From Rhizobium altiplani (GTDB lineage: Bacteria > Pseudomonadota > Alphaproteobacteria > Rhizobiales > Rhizobiaceae), in NCBI RefSeq assembly GCF_001542405.1, contig NZ_LNCD01000120.1, positions 1-64,000 on the forward strand: 64,000 bases of DNA, given 5' to 3'. Made by a program: the position numbers and the translations under genes. Of the stretch, positions 36,001 to 43,881 are shown piece after piece. Under the pieces are notes generated by a model. It did no database searches and was not told where the DNA came from. It saw nothing but the letters and a program-made list of their open reading frames with translations. Every line of letters begins with the position of its first letter. Positions within the stretch are counted from its first letter, which is position 1.

Positions 36001-36855
36001 CTCCAGCGCGCGAACGGCGGGGCTTTCCCCCATGCCGCCGATATGGCGCTTGATATCGTCGAGCCGGTAGGCAAGCGCCACAAGCTCCTCCTGCAGGCCG
36101 GCGGTGTCGAGCGCATGCAGCTGGTTCTCGAAGCCGTCCCAGCGGGTCTCCATGTGGCGAATGGAATCCTCGCGGGCGAGCCCGTCCATCAACGAGCGGA
36201 GCTCTTCGAACTCGCCGCGCAGCCCTTGCGCCTCAGGCGCGCTGGAGCGGCTGGCAAGCTGATCGATGCTGCTTGCGAGGCGGGTCATATCGGCACGGAT
36301 GTCATCGGCGAACCGGTTGTCTTCCGCGCCGACCTTGATGCTGCGGATTTCCTCGCGCAATGCGTTCATTTCGCGCGTCACTCCGTCGGAGATGTCGCGC
36401 TTCAGGTCCTGGCGAAGATTGACGAGCGCTTGCGCGATCTCGGTCATCGTGTCTTCCGCGGGGCGATAGGCCGGTTGTGCCGAGGCCGGTTGGGGAGAGG
36501 AGGGACGCGGCGCGCGTTCGGCAACAGGGAGCGGCGCACGCGACGGAGCCGGCTGCTCGCGCGTGTAGGCGGCGGGTTCGCGTGCAACAGGACGTTCCCG
36601 GCTTGCTTCCAGGATGCGCTGGCGCTGGCGAATTTCTGCGAAAGGATCCGGCCGCGCTTCGGCGGCATTGGGCGCCCGGGCTGCGTAGAGATCGGCGTAG
36701 ATGTCGCGCTCCGGCGCCGGCACGCGTTGGCGCTGGTCGCGAGCACCCGCACCCATCAGACCCTCGATCCTCGCCTCCAGGCCTTCGATGGTGCGGTTCA
36801 GCGCATCGAGGGAAGCCCTGTCGGAAAGCCGTGGGGAATTTGATCGCGATCCGTT
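33025..36855 (-). CDS. podJ: PodJ-like polarity and localisation factor
   Basis: This is a large polar organiser of 1276 residues. The N-terminal two thirds is cytoplasmic coiled coil with repeated hydrophobic/charged pattern (for example LEDKLISIATAMEQFGSMI). A single membrane helix sits at about residue 855 (ILLAVGAVLLAIMAFPLA). A Pro/Ala-rich periplasmic linker follows, then four Sel1 repeats (about 1020-1150, for example GPAEYRLGNIYEKGTGVDRD), and a C-terminal peptidoglycan-binding domain (NIQAILNNNGFDAGQPDGEM). This domain order is that of PodJ, which marks the old or new pole and affects division and exopolysaccharide in Caulobacter and Sinorhizobium. Start ATG 36855 follows AGCAAGAAG. 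It is near fad genes, as in Sinorhizobium meliloti to my recollection. Confidence 0.85.
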   Translation of the reverse strand, partial: NGSRSNSPRLSDRASLDALNRTIEGLEARIEGLMGAGARDQRQRVPAPERDIYADLYAARAPNAAEARPDPFAEIRQRQRILEASRERPVAREPAAYTREQPAPSRAPLPVAERAPRPSSPQPASAQPAYRPAEDTMTEIAQALVNLRQDLKRDISDGVTREMNALREEIRSIKVGAEDNRFADDIRADMTRLASSIDQLASRSSAPEAQGLRGEFEELRSLMDGLAREDSIRHMETRWDGFENQLHALDTAGLQEELVALAYRLDDIKRHIGGMGESPAVRALEDKLISIATAMEQFGSMIQPHDRAMAEQFAAMDSRLDEISRAIAATGRAAASGDPAMMHRLEGRLNALGEQIDMMGHSVASRAAPTDALADRLETLTLRVEELANAEATSRLDERLEHLSYLLERSHKAAPQPELTGALADISRKIDALEVGSVNDALAQRLDYLARRIDEMDFQPLQPVVASVDDSAIRRIEGRLGDIVARLEESTAAPAADTHALRNLEDQIANLSALMSEPRPAAELPAEFDRRMGAIEDYMATSDEYIIEAARQAAEAVVEAYARNGALQGGAPAAADMSALHALAEDLRQLEDLSRSSEERTHKTFQALHETLVQIAERLDTMEDRAVARPAARMPAADVDFAVDTYTMMQAGAEEAQKPVVFGTRASASSQPEVADEAPAVPVMATTDTSVVAIEAAMKPVSSAAPSKGSLLAGLGKRLLPGKKAKAEAATVERTLIDPAPSIDPVDVMPPEAANEPLEPGSGAPDVKKILERVRASQNAARVNAKPATENERADYIAAARRAAQAAAMETEPSAKPQPAKADKKAKDKDAVKGSAFSRFRRPILLAVGAVLLAIMAFPLARTLTSGQPAPSAEVAVLTDSSSNALPVDSETAPDQAVVAAPEVPAAEAPAVDTLAAPLASSDTAPAPTAPDHLTAAAPLTGDAVAPLAPSGAPQDASGFVAKDTAPAAAGMATTPAAPVAETVGIAIPDTVQPKSLADAARSGDPLALFEIGARYSEGRAGVAADPKEAISWYQLAADKGFGPAEYRLGNIYEKGTGVDRDIAKAKQYYDQAANRGNASAMHNLAVLYASGALGQQDYKAAADWFVKAADLGITDSQFNLAILCARGNGVTQDLTESYKWFAIAAKGGDKDAAQKREEVAKAMKPDQLEKARAKVDQWKAVPLDSKANGVDLPDEWVGNATKTSTVDMKKAIRNIQAILNNNGFDAGQPDGEMGAKTVAAIKNFQKSIGQEPSGKINDDTVKALLARNKGPATKV

Positions 36856-37174
36856 CATCTTCTTGCTCGCTTCATCTGTCCGAACCCTTGTCAGGCCGAT
36901 CATTGGCTTCCGTCACCGCCGCATCGGAATGCGGGCGAGAGCACCGTTCATGAAGGGATAATCAATTAGACTTTCCTCAACCTGTACGGCGTAGCGGCAT
37001 TCCGATGAAACGCGAGACTGAAAAAAGGAATGCAAGTCGCCAATGCTCAAACAGCACCTTTCACGAAACGTGGTAAATAACCCGTTAACCGGCGTGAGAT
37101 TTTTTAACTTTTCAGGATTTTCAGCGATTTGCGTGCTGAAATCGGGCAGTCCCCTGAAAGGCTCAAGACGGAGA
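36856..37174. promoter_or_regulatory. podJ upstream region with a degenerate CtrA-like site
   Basis: These 319 bases hold no gene. TAAA-N7-TTAAC at 37074-37089 is one base from the CtrA consensus TTAA-N7-TTAAC. CtrA control of podJ is known for Caulobacter-type cell-cycle circuits, and the site is 220 bases from the start, so the call is weak. Confidence 0.3.
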
Positions 37175-37876
37175 TCAGAACGATTCCGTCCACGGCCGAA
37201 CCTCTATTTCCTGCGACCAGGCGCTTCGGTGCTGCAGCAAGACATCGATGTAGGTCTGTGCGATGGCATCCGGGTCGAGCGTCGCATCCGGCTTGGCCGG
37301 GTCTTCCCGGCGCATCTCGGATCGGATTCCGCCATCAATGATGAAATGGGCGACGTGAATGCCCTTCGGCCCCAATTCACGGGCAGCGCTCTGGGCAAGG
37401 CCCCGAAGGGCGAACTTGCCCATGGCAAACGCGGCGGACTGGGCATATCCCTTCACGCTCGCCGTCGCCCCGGTAAGCAGGATCGCTCCGCGCCCCTGGG
37501 GGATCATGCGCCTTGCGGCCTGCTGGCAAACAAGGAAGCCGCCATAGGCGCTGACCGCAATTGCCTGTTCGACGGCGGCCGGATCGAGTTCGGCCAAGGG
37601 ACCACGCAGGCGGCCGCTGGCGTTATAGATGACAACCTCCGGATCACCGATTTCCGCCGCGACCACGTTGAAAAGGGCGGCGACGGACGCCGGCTGGGCG
37701 GCATCCGCCGCAAACATCCACGCGCCGATTTCACCAGCAAGCCTGCTCAGCTTGTCGATATTGCGTGCCGCCAGCGCGACCTTGACGCCGCGCCCCGCCA
37801 ACTGACGCGCAAGCGACGCGCTGAGGCCCGGGCCTGCACCGACGATGAGAGCGGAACTGTAAGGAAACACGGTCAT
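37175..37876 (-). CDS. SDR-family oxidoreductase
   Basis: This 233-residue short-chain dehydrogenase has the nucleotide-binding motif ALIVGAGPGLSASLARQLA and VALAARN, and the region VVIYNASGRLRGP in place of the usual NNAG. The catalytic Tyr-x-x-x-Lys motif is not obvious: AQSAAFAMGKFALRGLAQSA has alanine-phenylalanine where tyrosine is expected. It may therefore be atypical or lack classical oxidoreductase activity. ATG 37876 follows CCGGAGGAC. No substrate can be assigned. Confidence 0.8.
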   Translation of the reverse strand: MTVFPYSSALIVGAGPGLSASLARQLAGRGVKVALAARNIDKLSRLAGEIGAWMFAADAAQPASVAALFNVVAAEIGDPEVVIYNASGRLRGPLAELDPAAVEQAIAVSAYGGFLVCQQAARRMIPQGRGAILLTGATASVKGYAQSAAFAMGKFALRGLAQSAARELGPKGIHVAHFIIDGGIRSEMRREDPAKPDATLDPDAIAQTYIDVLLQHRSAWSQEIEVRPWTESF

Positions 37877-37924
37877 AGCTGTCCTCCGGTCGTTGTCGAC
37901 GAAACCTGCGGCGCAGGTAAGCAT

Positions 37925-38052
37925 CAAGCTTGCCTGCGGATACTACACCCGCCGCACCTGGATCGTATTCATCTCAAAGCTGGTCTCGATCGTATCGACC
38001 CATTTCAGGCGGGCGATCTTTCCTTGATAAACCGCCGCTCCTCGAGGCCGGC
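37925..38052. repeat. Partial second copy of the lrp 3' end
   Basis: This 128-base stretch is a diverged direct repeat of 40868-40994, the end of the Lrp-family gene and what follows its stop: shared tracts include GATACTACACCCGCCGC and GTCTCGATCGTATCGAC. It carries several substitutions and small gaps and has no open reading frame. With the complete gene copy downstream it brackets the arylsulfatase. Confidence 0.85.
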
Positions 38053-38188
38053 CTAGACTACTCCACCATTGTGCTAATGCCCCACGCGCATGGTTTTGGC
38101 CTCGCTCTCGTGATATCTTCTACCAGAAGTAAACGAACCGCTTGGAATGAAAGGGAGTTCGATTTTGGGCTAGTTGGAGGGAACCGTC

Positions 38189-40729
38189 ATGAAACTGACG
38201 AGACTGATGTCACTGGCTTCCGCGGTAGCAACATTGGCTCTTGCTACAGGAGCGGCATATGCACAACAAGTCACCGGAACACTGGGTGCGCCGAGTGCTA
38301 CGACAACCATCGATGGCAGGCAGCTGCCGGCGCCGGACCCGAGTTTCGGCGGCACGATCACCAACGATGCTCTCAGTTCGAAACCCTGGTGGGCGCCCCG
38401 GATCGTGCCGCCGAAAGGAGCGCCGAACATCCTGCTGGTCATCACGGATGACGCAGGCTTCGGTGTGCCGAGCACGTTCGGCGGCGTTGTTCCGACACCA
38501 ACCATGGATCGCGTCGCCGCCAATGGCCTTCGCTACAACAATGTCCACTCGACTGCCTTGTGCTCGCCGACCCGCGCGGCCCTCATCACCGGACGGAACC
38601 ATCATTCCGTCGGGTTCGGCGTGATCTCCGAGCAGTCGACGGGTTTCCCCGGCTATAATAGTATCATCCCCGAGGACAAGGCCACCATCGGCCGGATCCT
38701 GCGCGACAATGGTTACGCCACCTCCTGGTTCGGCAAGGACCATAACACCCCGGCCTTTGCCGCCAGCTCGATCGGGCCGTTCGACAAATGGCCGACTGGC
38801 ATGGGATTCGAATATTTCTACGGTTTCGTCGGCGGCGACGCGAACCAGTGGCAGCCGAACCTGTTCCGCAACACCACCCAGATCTATCCTTTCGAGGGCA
38901 AGCCGGGCTGGAACCTCGTGACCGGCATGGCTGATGACGCCATTGATTATCTCACTCGCCTCAACCAGACGGCGCCTGACAAGCCTTTCTTCATGAAATA
39001 CGCGCCCGGCGCGACACACGCGCCTCATCACCCGACGAAAGAGTGGGTGGAGAAGATCAGCGCCATGCATCTCTTCGACCAGGGCTGGAACAAGCTGCGC
39101 GAGCAGATCTTCGAGAACCAGAAGAAGCTGGGGGTAATTCCGCAGGACACGCAGCTGGAGCCCTGGCCCTCCAGTATCCTCAAGAACTGGGACGATCTGA
39201 AACCAGAGGACCAGAAACTCTTCATCAGGCAGGCGGAGATCTATGCCGCCTACGCCGCCTACAGCGACCACGAGATCGGGCGCGTCGTCCAGGCGATCGA
39301 GGACATGGGCAAGCTCGACAACACGCTCGTCATCTACATCAACGGCGACAACGGTACGAGCGCGGAAGGCGGCCCTCTCGGCACACCGAATGAGGTGGCG
39401 TTCTTCAACGGCATCAATGAAATGCCGACCGATGTACAAATGAAATGGTATGACGTCTGGGGTACCGAACAGACCTACAACCACATGTCGGCGGGCTGGT
39501 CTTGGGCCTTCGATACGCCCTTCTCCTGGTTCAAGCAGAACGCCTCGCGGCTCGGCGGCGTCGGGCAGAACATGGCAGTCTCCTGGCCGGCACGGATTAC
39601 CGACAGGGGTGGCTTGCGCGAGCAATTCATGCACGTGATCGATGTCGTCCCGACGCTGCTTGAGGTAACAGGCATTCCGGCGCCGGACATGGTGGACGGC
39701 ATCAAGCAGGCGCCGATCGAGGGAACGAGTTTCGCCTATACTTTCGACAAGGTGAATGCCAAGGCGCCGACTCGCCACAAGACGCAGTATTTCGAGATGT
39801 TCGGCCAATGGGCCCTTTACAATGACGGCTGGCTGCTCAGCACCAAGGTCAACCGTGCTCCCTGGGAAGCCTTCGGCACCGCCAACCCGGACCCGCTGAA
39901 CAACCAGGTCCTTCAGCTCTATGATCTGAGCAAGGATTTCAGCCAGTCGCAGGACGTCGCCGCTGAGAATCCCGACAAGGTCAAGGCGATGAAGGATCTC
40001 TTCCTCGCCGAGGCGAAGAAATACCAGGTCTTCCCGATGGACGCCTCGGTCGCCGCACGCATCGTCGCCCCGCGCCCGAACATCACGGCCGGCCGCACCG
40101 AGTTCACCTACACGCATCCGATGACGGGCCTGCCGCAGGGCGACTCGCCGTCCCTGCTCAACAGCTCCTACACGATCACCGCCGACATCGACGTGCCACA
40201 GGGGGACGCTGAAGGCATGATCCTGACTTCGGGAGGCCGCTTCGCCGGTTACGGCTTCTATCTTCTCGAAGGCAAGCCGGTGTTCCTCTGGAACCTGGTC
40301 GATCTGAAGCGGGTGAAATGGCAAGGGCCGGATGCGCTCACTGCCGGCAAGCATATGCTCGAATTCGACTTCCAGTATGATGGCCTCGGCATCGGAACGC
40401 TCGCCTTCAACAACATGAGCGGCGTCGGCCGATCGGGCACCGGCACACTCAAGGTGGACGGCAAGGTCGTGGATACCCAGAAGATGGAACACACCCTTCC
40501 CATGATCCTGCAGTGGGATGAGGCTTTCGACGTCGGTTCCGACACGCTAACGGGCGTCAACGATGCCGACTACTCGCCGCCCTTCGCGCTGACTGCCAAG
40601 CTCAACAAGCTGACGATCAAGGTGGATCGCCCGACCTTGAGCGAGGACGACATCAAGAAACTCGAGGATGCGCAGGCGGTGGCTGTGGACGGCAGCCCGA
40701 TCCACCACATGCAGCCTGCGCCGCAATGA
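38189..40729 (+). CDS. Arylsulfatase
   Basis: This 846-residue exported sulfatase has a signal peptide MKLTRLMSLASAVATLALAT ending AAYA, then the catalytic domain. The sulfatase signature 1 is CSPTRAALITGRN, with Cys125 to be converted to formylglycine, and metal-binding ITDDAGFG lies upstream. The large C-terminal region from about residue 600 adds a beta-rich module. It would release sulfate from aromatic or other sulfate esters in the periplasm. No formylglycine-generating enzyme is in the window. The start follows GGAGGG. It lies between two copies of lrp sequence, suggesting acquisition. Confidence 0.93.
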   Translation: MKLTRLMSLASAVATLALATGAAYAQQVTGTLGAPSATTTIDGRQLPAPDPSFGGTITNDALSSKPWWAPRIVPPKGAPNILLVITDDAGFGVPSTFGGVVPTPTMDRVAANGLRYNNVHSTALCSPTRAALITGRNHHSVGFGVISEQSTGFPGYNSIIPEDKATIGRILRDNGYATSWFGKDHNTPAFAASSIGPFDKWPTGMGFEYFYGFVGGDANQWQPNLFRNTTQIYPFEGKPGWNLVTGMADDAIDYLTRLNQTAPDKPFFMKYAPGATHAPHHPTKEWVEKISAMHLFDQGWNKLREQIFENQKKLGVIPQDTQLEPWPSSILKNWDDLKPEDQKLFIRQAEIYAAYAAYSDHEIGRVVQAIEDMGKLDNTLVIYINGDNGTSAEGGPLGTPNEVAFFNGINEMPTDVQMKWYDVWGTEQTYNHMSAGWSWAFDTPFSWFKQNASRLGGVGQNMAVSWPARITDRGGLREQFMHVIDVVPTLLEVTGIPAPDMVDGIKQAPIEGTSFAYTFDKVNAKAPTRHKTQYFEMFGQWALYNDGWLLSTKVNRAPWEAFGTANPDPLNNQVLQLYDLSKDFSQSQDVAAENPDKVKAMKDLFLAEAKKYQVFPMDASVAARIVAPRPNITAGRTEFTYTHPMTGLPQGDSPSLLNSSYTITADIDVPQGDAEGMILTSGGRFAGYGFYLLEGKPVFLWNLVDLKRVKWQGPDALTAGKHMLEFDFQYDGLGIGTLAFNNMSGVGRSGTGTLKVDGKVVDTQKMEHTLPMILQWDEAFDVGSDTLTGVNDADYSPPFALTAKLNKLTIKVDRPTLSEDDIKKLEDAQAVAVDGSPIHHMQPAPQ

Positions 40730-40867
40730 TCGCGTTGAAGCACGCCGGCCCTGCGGGCACCGATGTCAGCCATCCGCCTGCAACATGCGGCGTCTAACGA
40801 AATAGATGCCCGGATCGTGACAAGTCGACTAGGGGCTGCGCGCGCTTCGCCCTTCGGGCGACGTGCC

Positions 40868-40994
40868 CAAGCTTGCGGATACTACACCCGCCGCGCCTTG
40901 ATCGTATTCATCACGAAGCTTGTCTCGATCGTATCGACGCATTTCAGGCGGGCGATCTTTTCCTTGATGAACCGCTCGTAGTCGTCGAGGCCCG
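40868..40994. repeat. Direct-repeat partner at the end of the intact lrp gene
   Basis: This matches 37925-38052 with several substitutions. It covers the last 38 codons of the Lrp gene and 14 bases after its stop codon. Confidence 0.85.
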
Positions 40995-41340
40995 AACTCA
41001 TCACCTTCAGCAAGTAGTCGCGCGATCCGGTGACCAGATGGCACTCCAGTACCTCGTCCCACCCGCGAACCGCGCTCTCGAACATCTGGATTTCGTCCTC
41101 GTGCTGGCGGCTGAGCCGAACCGACGCCAGCGCCGTCATCGTCCAGCCGTCAATGGCGGGATCGACGAGCGTCGTGTAGCCCTGAATGATGTCAGCATCC
41201 TCCAGCCGGCGCAGGCGGCGCAGGCAGGCTGATGCGGAAAGGCCGACGCGCTCGGCAAGCTCGTTGTTGGGAAGGCGAGCGTCGCTCATCAGTTCCTTGA
41301 GGATTTTCCGATCCATATCGTCAGCAATTTTCTGCGTCAC
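40882..41340 (-). CDS. Lrp/AsnC-family transcriptional regulator
   Basis: This is a 152-residue regulator with an N-terminal helix-turn-helix (NNELAERVGLSASACLRRLR) and a C-terminal ligand-sensing RAM domain (CHLVTGSRDYLLKVMSSG). Lrp proteins commonly bind an amino acid and control the adjacent divergent catabolic gene. Here that is the methionine gamma-lyase-like gene at 41463, with 122 bases between, including an inverted repeat. Its 3' end is present a second time at 37925. Confidence 0.92.
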   Translation of the reverse strand: MTQKIADDMDRKILKELMSDARLPNNELAERVGLSASACLRRLRRLEDADIIQGYTTLVDPAIDGWTMTALASVRLSRQHEDEIQMFESAVRGWDEVLECHLVTGSRDYLLKVMSSGLDDYERFIKEKIARLKCVDTIETSFVMNTIKARRV

Positions 41341-41398
41341 AATTCGCCATTCTCCGCACTAAGTTGCTTTAGAGAGCATTGCCGCGCGGCAAATAGCA

Positions 41399-41417
41399 AG
41401 AACAGTCCTCGTGTTCT
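41399..41417. promoter_or_regulatory. Candidate operator between lrp and the gamma-lyase gene
   Basis: AGAACA-GTCCTCG-TGTTCT, 6-base arms with a 7-base spacer, sits in the divergent gap 46 bases before the lyase start. A role as Lrp binding site is inferred from position. Confidence 0.4.
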
Positions 41418-41462
41418 GATATAATTTGCGAGCATCACGCCGCATCTCTCGAGGAAACGACA

Positions 41463-42752
41463 ATGACCGCACCGCATCCTTCCAAGACTCATATCGGCAA
41501 CCACGCCCTGCATCCCGAAACGCAGATGCTGAACTATGGCTACGATCCGGAATTGTCGGAAGGGGCGGTAAAGCCACCGGTGTTCCTGACGTCGACCTTC
41601 GTCTTCAAGTCCGCCGAGGACGGCCGCGACTTCTTCGACTACGTCTCCGGCCGCAAGGAGCCGCCCGCCGGCAAAGGTGCAGGGCTCGTCTATTCGCGCT
41701 TCAATCATCCCAACAGCGAGATCGTCGAGGACCGGCTTGCCGTTTACGAGCGAACAGAAAGCTGCGCCCTATTTTCGTCAGGTATGTCGGCGATCGCCAC
41801 GACGCTCTTGGCCTTCGTTCGTCCCGGCGATGCCGTGCTCCACTCCCAGCCGCTCTACGGTGGAACGGAAACCCTGCTGGCCAAGACCTTCCTCAATCTC
41901 GGCGTTGCGGCGGTGGGCTTTGCCGATGGCGTCAGCGAGGCATCGGTGCAAGCGGCTGCGGAACAAGCCATGGCCAAGGGCCGGGTGTCTGTCATCCTTG
42001 TCGAGACGCCAGCCAACCCGACAAACAGCCTCGTCGACGTCGCAATGATCCGCCGTGTCGCAGAAAGGATCGGCAGGAAACAGGGACACACGCCTGTTAT
42101 TGCTTGCGACAACACGCTGCTTGGCCCCGTCTTCCAGCGGCCGATCGAGCACGGCGCCGATATCTCGCTCTACTCGCTGACCAAGTATGTCGGTGGCCAC
42201 TCGGACCTGATCGCCGGCGCCGCACTTGGCTCGAAGGCCGTCATGAAGCAGGTCAAGGCGCTGCGCGGCGCCATCGGCACCCAGCTCGACCCGCATTCCT
42301 GCTGGATGCTCGGCCGCTCGCTGGAGACCCTGCAGATCCGCATGGAGCGGGCCAACAACAACGCCCGCGTCGTTGCCGACTTCCTGCGCGAGCATCCAAA
42401 GGTCGAGGGGATCCACTACCTGCCCTATCACGACGCCAGTTCGCCCGTCGGGCGCACCTTCGCGGCGCAGTGCAGCGGTGCGGGATCAACCTTCTCGTTC
42501 GATATCGTTGGCGGCCAGCCGGCCTCGTTCAAGTTCCTGAACGCCCTGCAGATCTTCAAGCTCGCGGTCAGCCTCGGCGGCACGGAATCGCTAGCCAGCC
42601 ATCCGGCGACGATGACGCATTCGGGTGTGCCGGCCGACGTTCGCCAGCGGATCGGCGTCCTGGAATCGACCATACGCCTGTCGATCGGCATCGAGCATCC
42701 GGACGATCTCGTCGCCGACCTGCAACAGGCATTGGACGCCGCGCGAACTTAG
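41463..42752 (+). CDS. Methionine gamma-lyase / cystathionine gamma-synthase-family enzyme
   Basis: This is a 429-residue PLP enzyme of the Cys/Met metabolism family. Motifs: YSRFNHPNSEIVEDRLAVYE, SGMSAIATTLLAF, PTNSLVDVAM, ACDNTLLGPVFQRP, and the PLP lysine K241 in SLTKYVGGHSDLIAGA. The family includes methionine gamma-lyase, cystathionine gamma-synthase and O-acylhomoserine sulfhydrylase, which sequence inspection cannot separate safely. Divergence from an Lrp-type regulator favours catabolic degradation of a sulfur amino acid. The start follows CGAGGAAACGAC. Confidence 0.88.
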   Translation: MTAPHPSKTHIGNHALHPETQMLNYGYDPELSEGAVKPPVFLTSTFVFKSAEDGRDFFDYVSGRKEPPAGKGAGLVYSRFNHPNSEIVEDRLAVYERTESCALFSSGMSAIATTLLAFVRPGDAVLHSQPLYGGTETLLAKTFLNLGVAAVGFADGVSEASVQAAAEQAMAKGRVSVILVETPANPTNSLVDVAMIRRVAERIGRKQGHTPVIACDNTLLGPVFQRPIEHGADISLYSLTKYVGGHSDLIAGAALGSKAVMKQVKALRGAIGTQLDPHSCWMLGRSLETLQIRMERANNNARVVADFLREHPKVEGIHYLPYHDASSPVGRTFAAQCSGAGSTFSFDIVGGQPASFKFLNALQIFKLAVSLGGTESLASHPATMTHSGVPADVRQRIGVLESTIRLSIGIEHPDDLVADLQQALDAART

Positions 42753-42766
42753 AGCCTAGCGGCGGC

Positions 42767-43138
42767 TCAGGCCGCCGCCGTTTCCCTCACATCGTCGAGC
42801 AGGAAGTGCACGACGACATACTTCGTCGTGTAGCGGCGGCCGCTGTCGGAAACATTGTCGACGCTGCCGCCATCGGCGGGGTGCCAGCGATGATAGTGCG
42901 GATTGGTGGTGATCAAGGTGATCGCCTTGCCGGCCATCTTGCCGTCGAGACGGTAGCGCATTTCGGCCAGCGGCCAGATGCGCTCGTAGTCCTCCATGGA
43001 CATGCGGACCTTCAGGGCTTTGCGGCTCACCGCCTCGCTGCGTGAGCCGTCTTCGTGCTCCACCGCCGGCAGGTCCAGCGTGACTTCCTCGGCTCCATCA
43101 AGAATGGAATTGAACTCCTCCGGCCACATCCGTCTCAT
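42767..43138 (-). CDS. Conserved hypothetical protein
   Basis: This is a 123-residue protein: MRRMWPEEFNSILDGAEEVT, then RKALKVRMSMEDYERIWPLA, YHRWHPADGGSVDN and a strand KYVVVHFLLDDV. I know no function. The ATG at 43138 is preferred over 43165 because GGAGGAG lies 7 bases upstream of it. It ends just after the lyase gene on the opposite strand. Confidence 0.7.
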   Translation of the reverse strand: MRRMWPEEFNSILDGAEEVTLDLPAVEHEDGSRSEAVSRKALKVRMSMEDYERIWPLAEMRYRLDGKMAGKAITLITTNPHYHRWHPADGGSVDNVSDSGRRYTTKYVVVHFLLDDVRETAAA

Positions 43139-43350
43139 AAAATCGCTCCTCCAAAGCTCTTCCATCAGTCTGCCTTGTGAAATCTAGCCTGTCTTCCCCC
43201 GGAAGCAAACAGTTCCGGCAAAGCTTAGACGAAAGCCTCACGCACGGCATTGGAAACATGATCGTTTCCAGTGTCGCAGTGTGGGCGTTGTCCACATTTA
43301 GGACGCCGCTATGCACTTGCCCTTAGGCGCCATCGCATCATTTTACGCGC

Positions 43351-43793
43351 CGACGCATTGATGACGGAGAAACAGCCGCGCTGACGGCCAACGAGACCTT
43401 TGGAGCGCTCTATCTCGACATGGATGGCTTCAAGGGCATAAATGACATGCTTGGCCATCACGCCGGCGATGAGGCTCTGCGAGAGGCCGCAAACCGCATC
43501 CGCACGGTGATCCGATCCGGCGATATCGCCGTGCGCATGGGCGGCGACGAATTCGCCGCCTTTGTTCCCAATCCCCCGAACGCGATCGCATTATCATCGG
43601 TTGCCGAACGGCTGGTATCGGCTTTCCGCGAACCCTTCAAGATCGAGGACATCGACGTACGCGCCTGCATCAGCGGCGGCGGCGCCGTTGCACCGCATGC
43701 CGGGACGACGCGGATCGATATTCTTCGTAACGTCGACAGCGCGCTTTATCAGGCCAAGGCCACCGGCCGCGACGGCTTCGTGGTGCGGGAAGG
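43351..43793 (+). pseudogene. Diguanylate cyclase (GGDEF) remnant
   Basis: The fragment begins in-frame at RRIDDGETAALTANETFGAL and contains YLDMDGFKGINDMLGHHAGD and the active-site motif MGGDEFAAF, ending ALYQAKATGRDGFVVREG. The start of the domain (the usual D-x-L-T-G-L-x-N-R) and any start codon in this frame are absent: TAG at 43324-43326 is in-frame upstream. After 43793 the frame continues without homology. It is a central piece of a gene, cut at both sides. Confidence 0.8.
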
Positions 43794-43801
43794 CGAGAGT
43801 T

Positions 43802-43823
43802 GCGGGCGTTTTTCAACGCCCGC
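43802..43823. terminator. Perfect 9-base stem hairpin
   Basis: GCGGGCGTT-TTTC-AACGCCCGC forms a perfect hairpin between the GGDEF remnant and the VOC-protein gene. No T-run follows on either strand, so terminator function is moderate at best. Confidence 0.45.
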
Positions 43824-43881
43824 ACACGACCCAAAAGATTGCCGTTCCGGCACCACCACGACCGAAAACTGCCATCAAGAG

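Noticed and set aside
35152..36843. 563-codon frame opposite podJ
   Set aside because: Arises from coiled-coil codon bias; composition is Arg/His-rich and motif-free.
38210..40492. 760-codon frame opposite the arylsulfatase
   Set aside because: No motif or start signal. The sulfatase has a signal peptide and active site.
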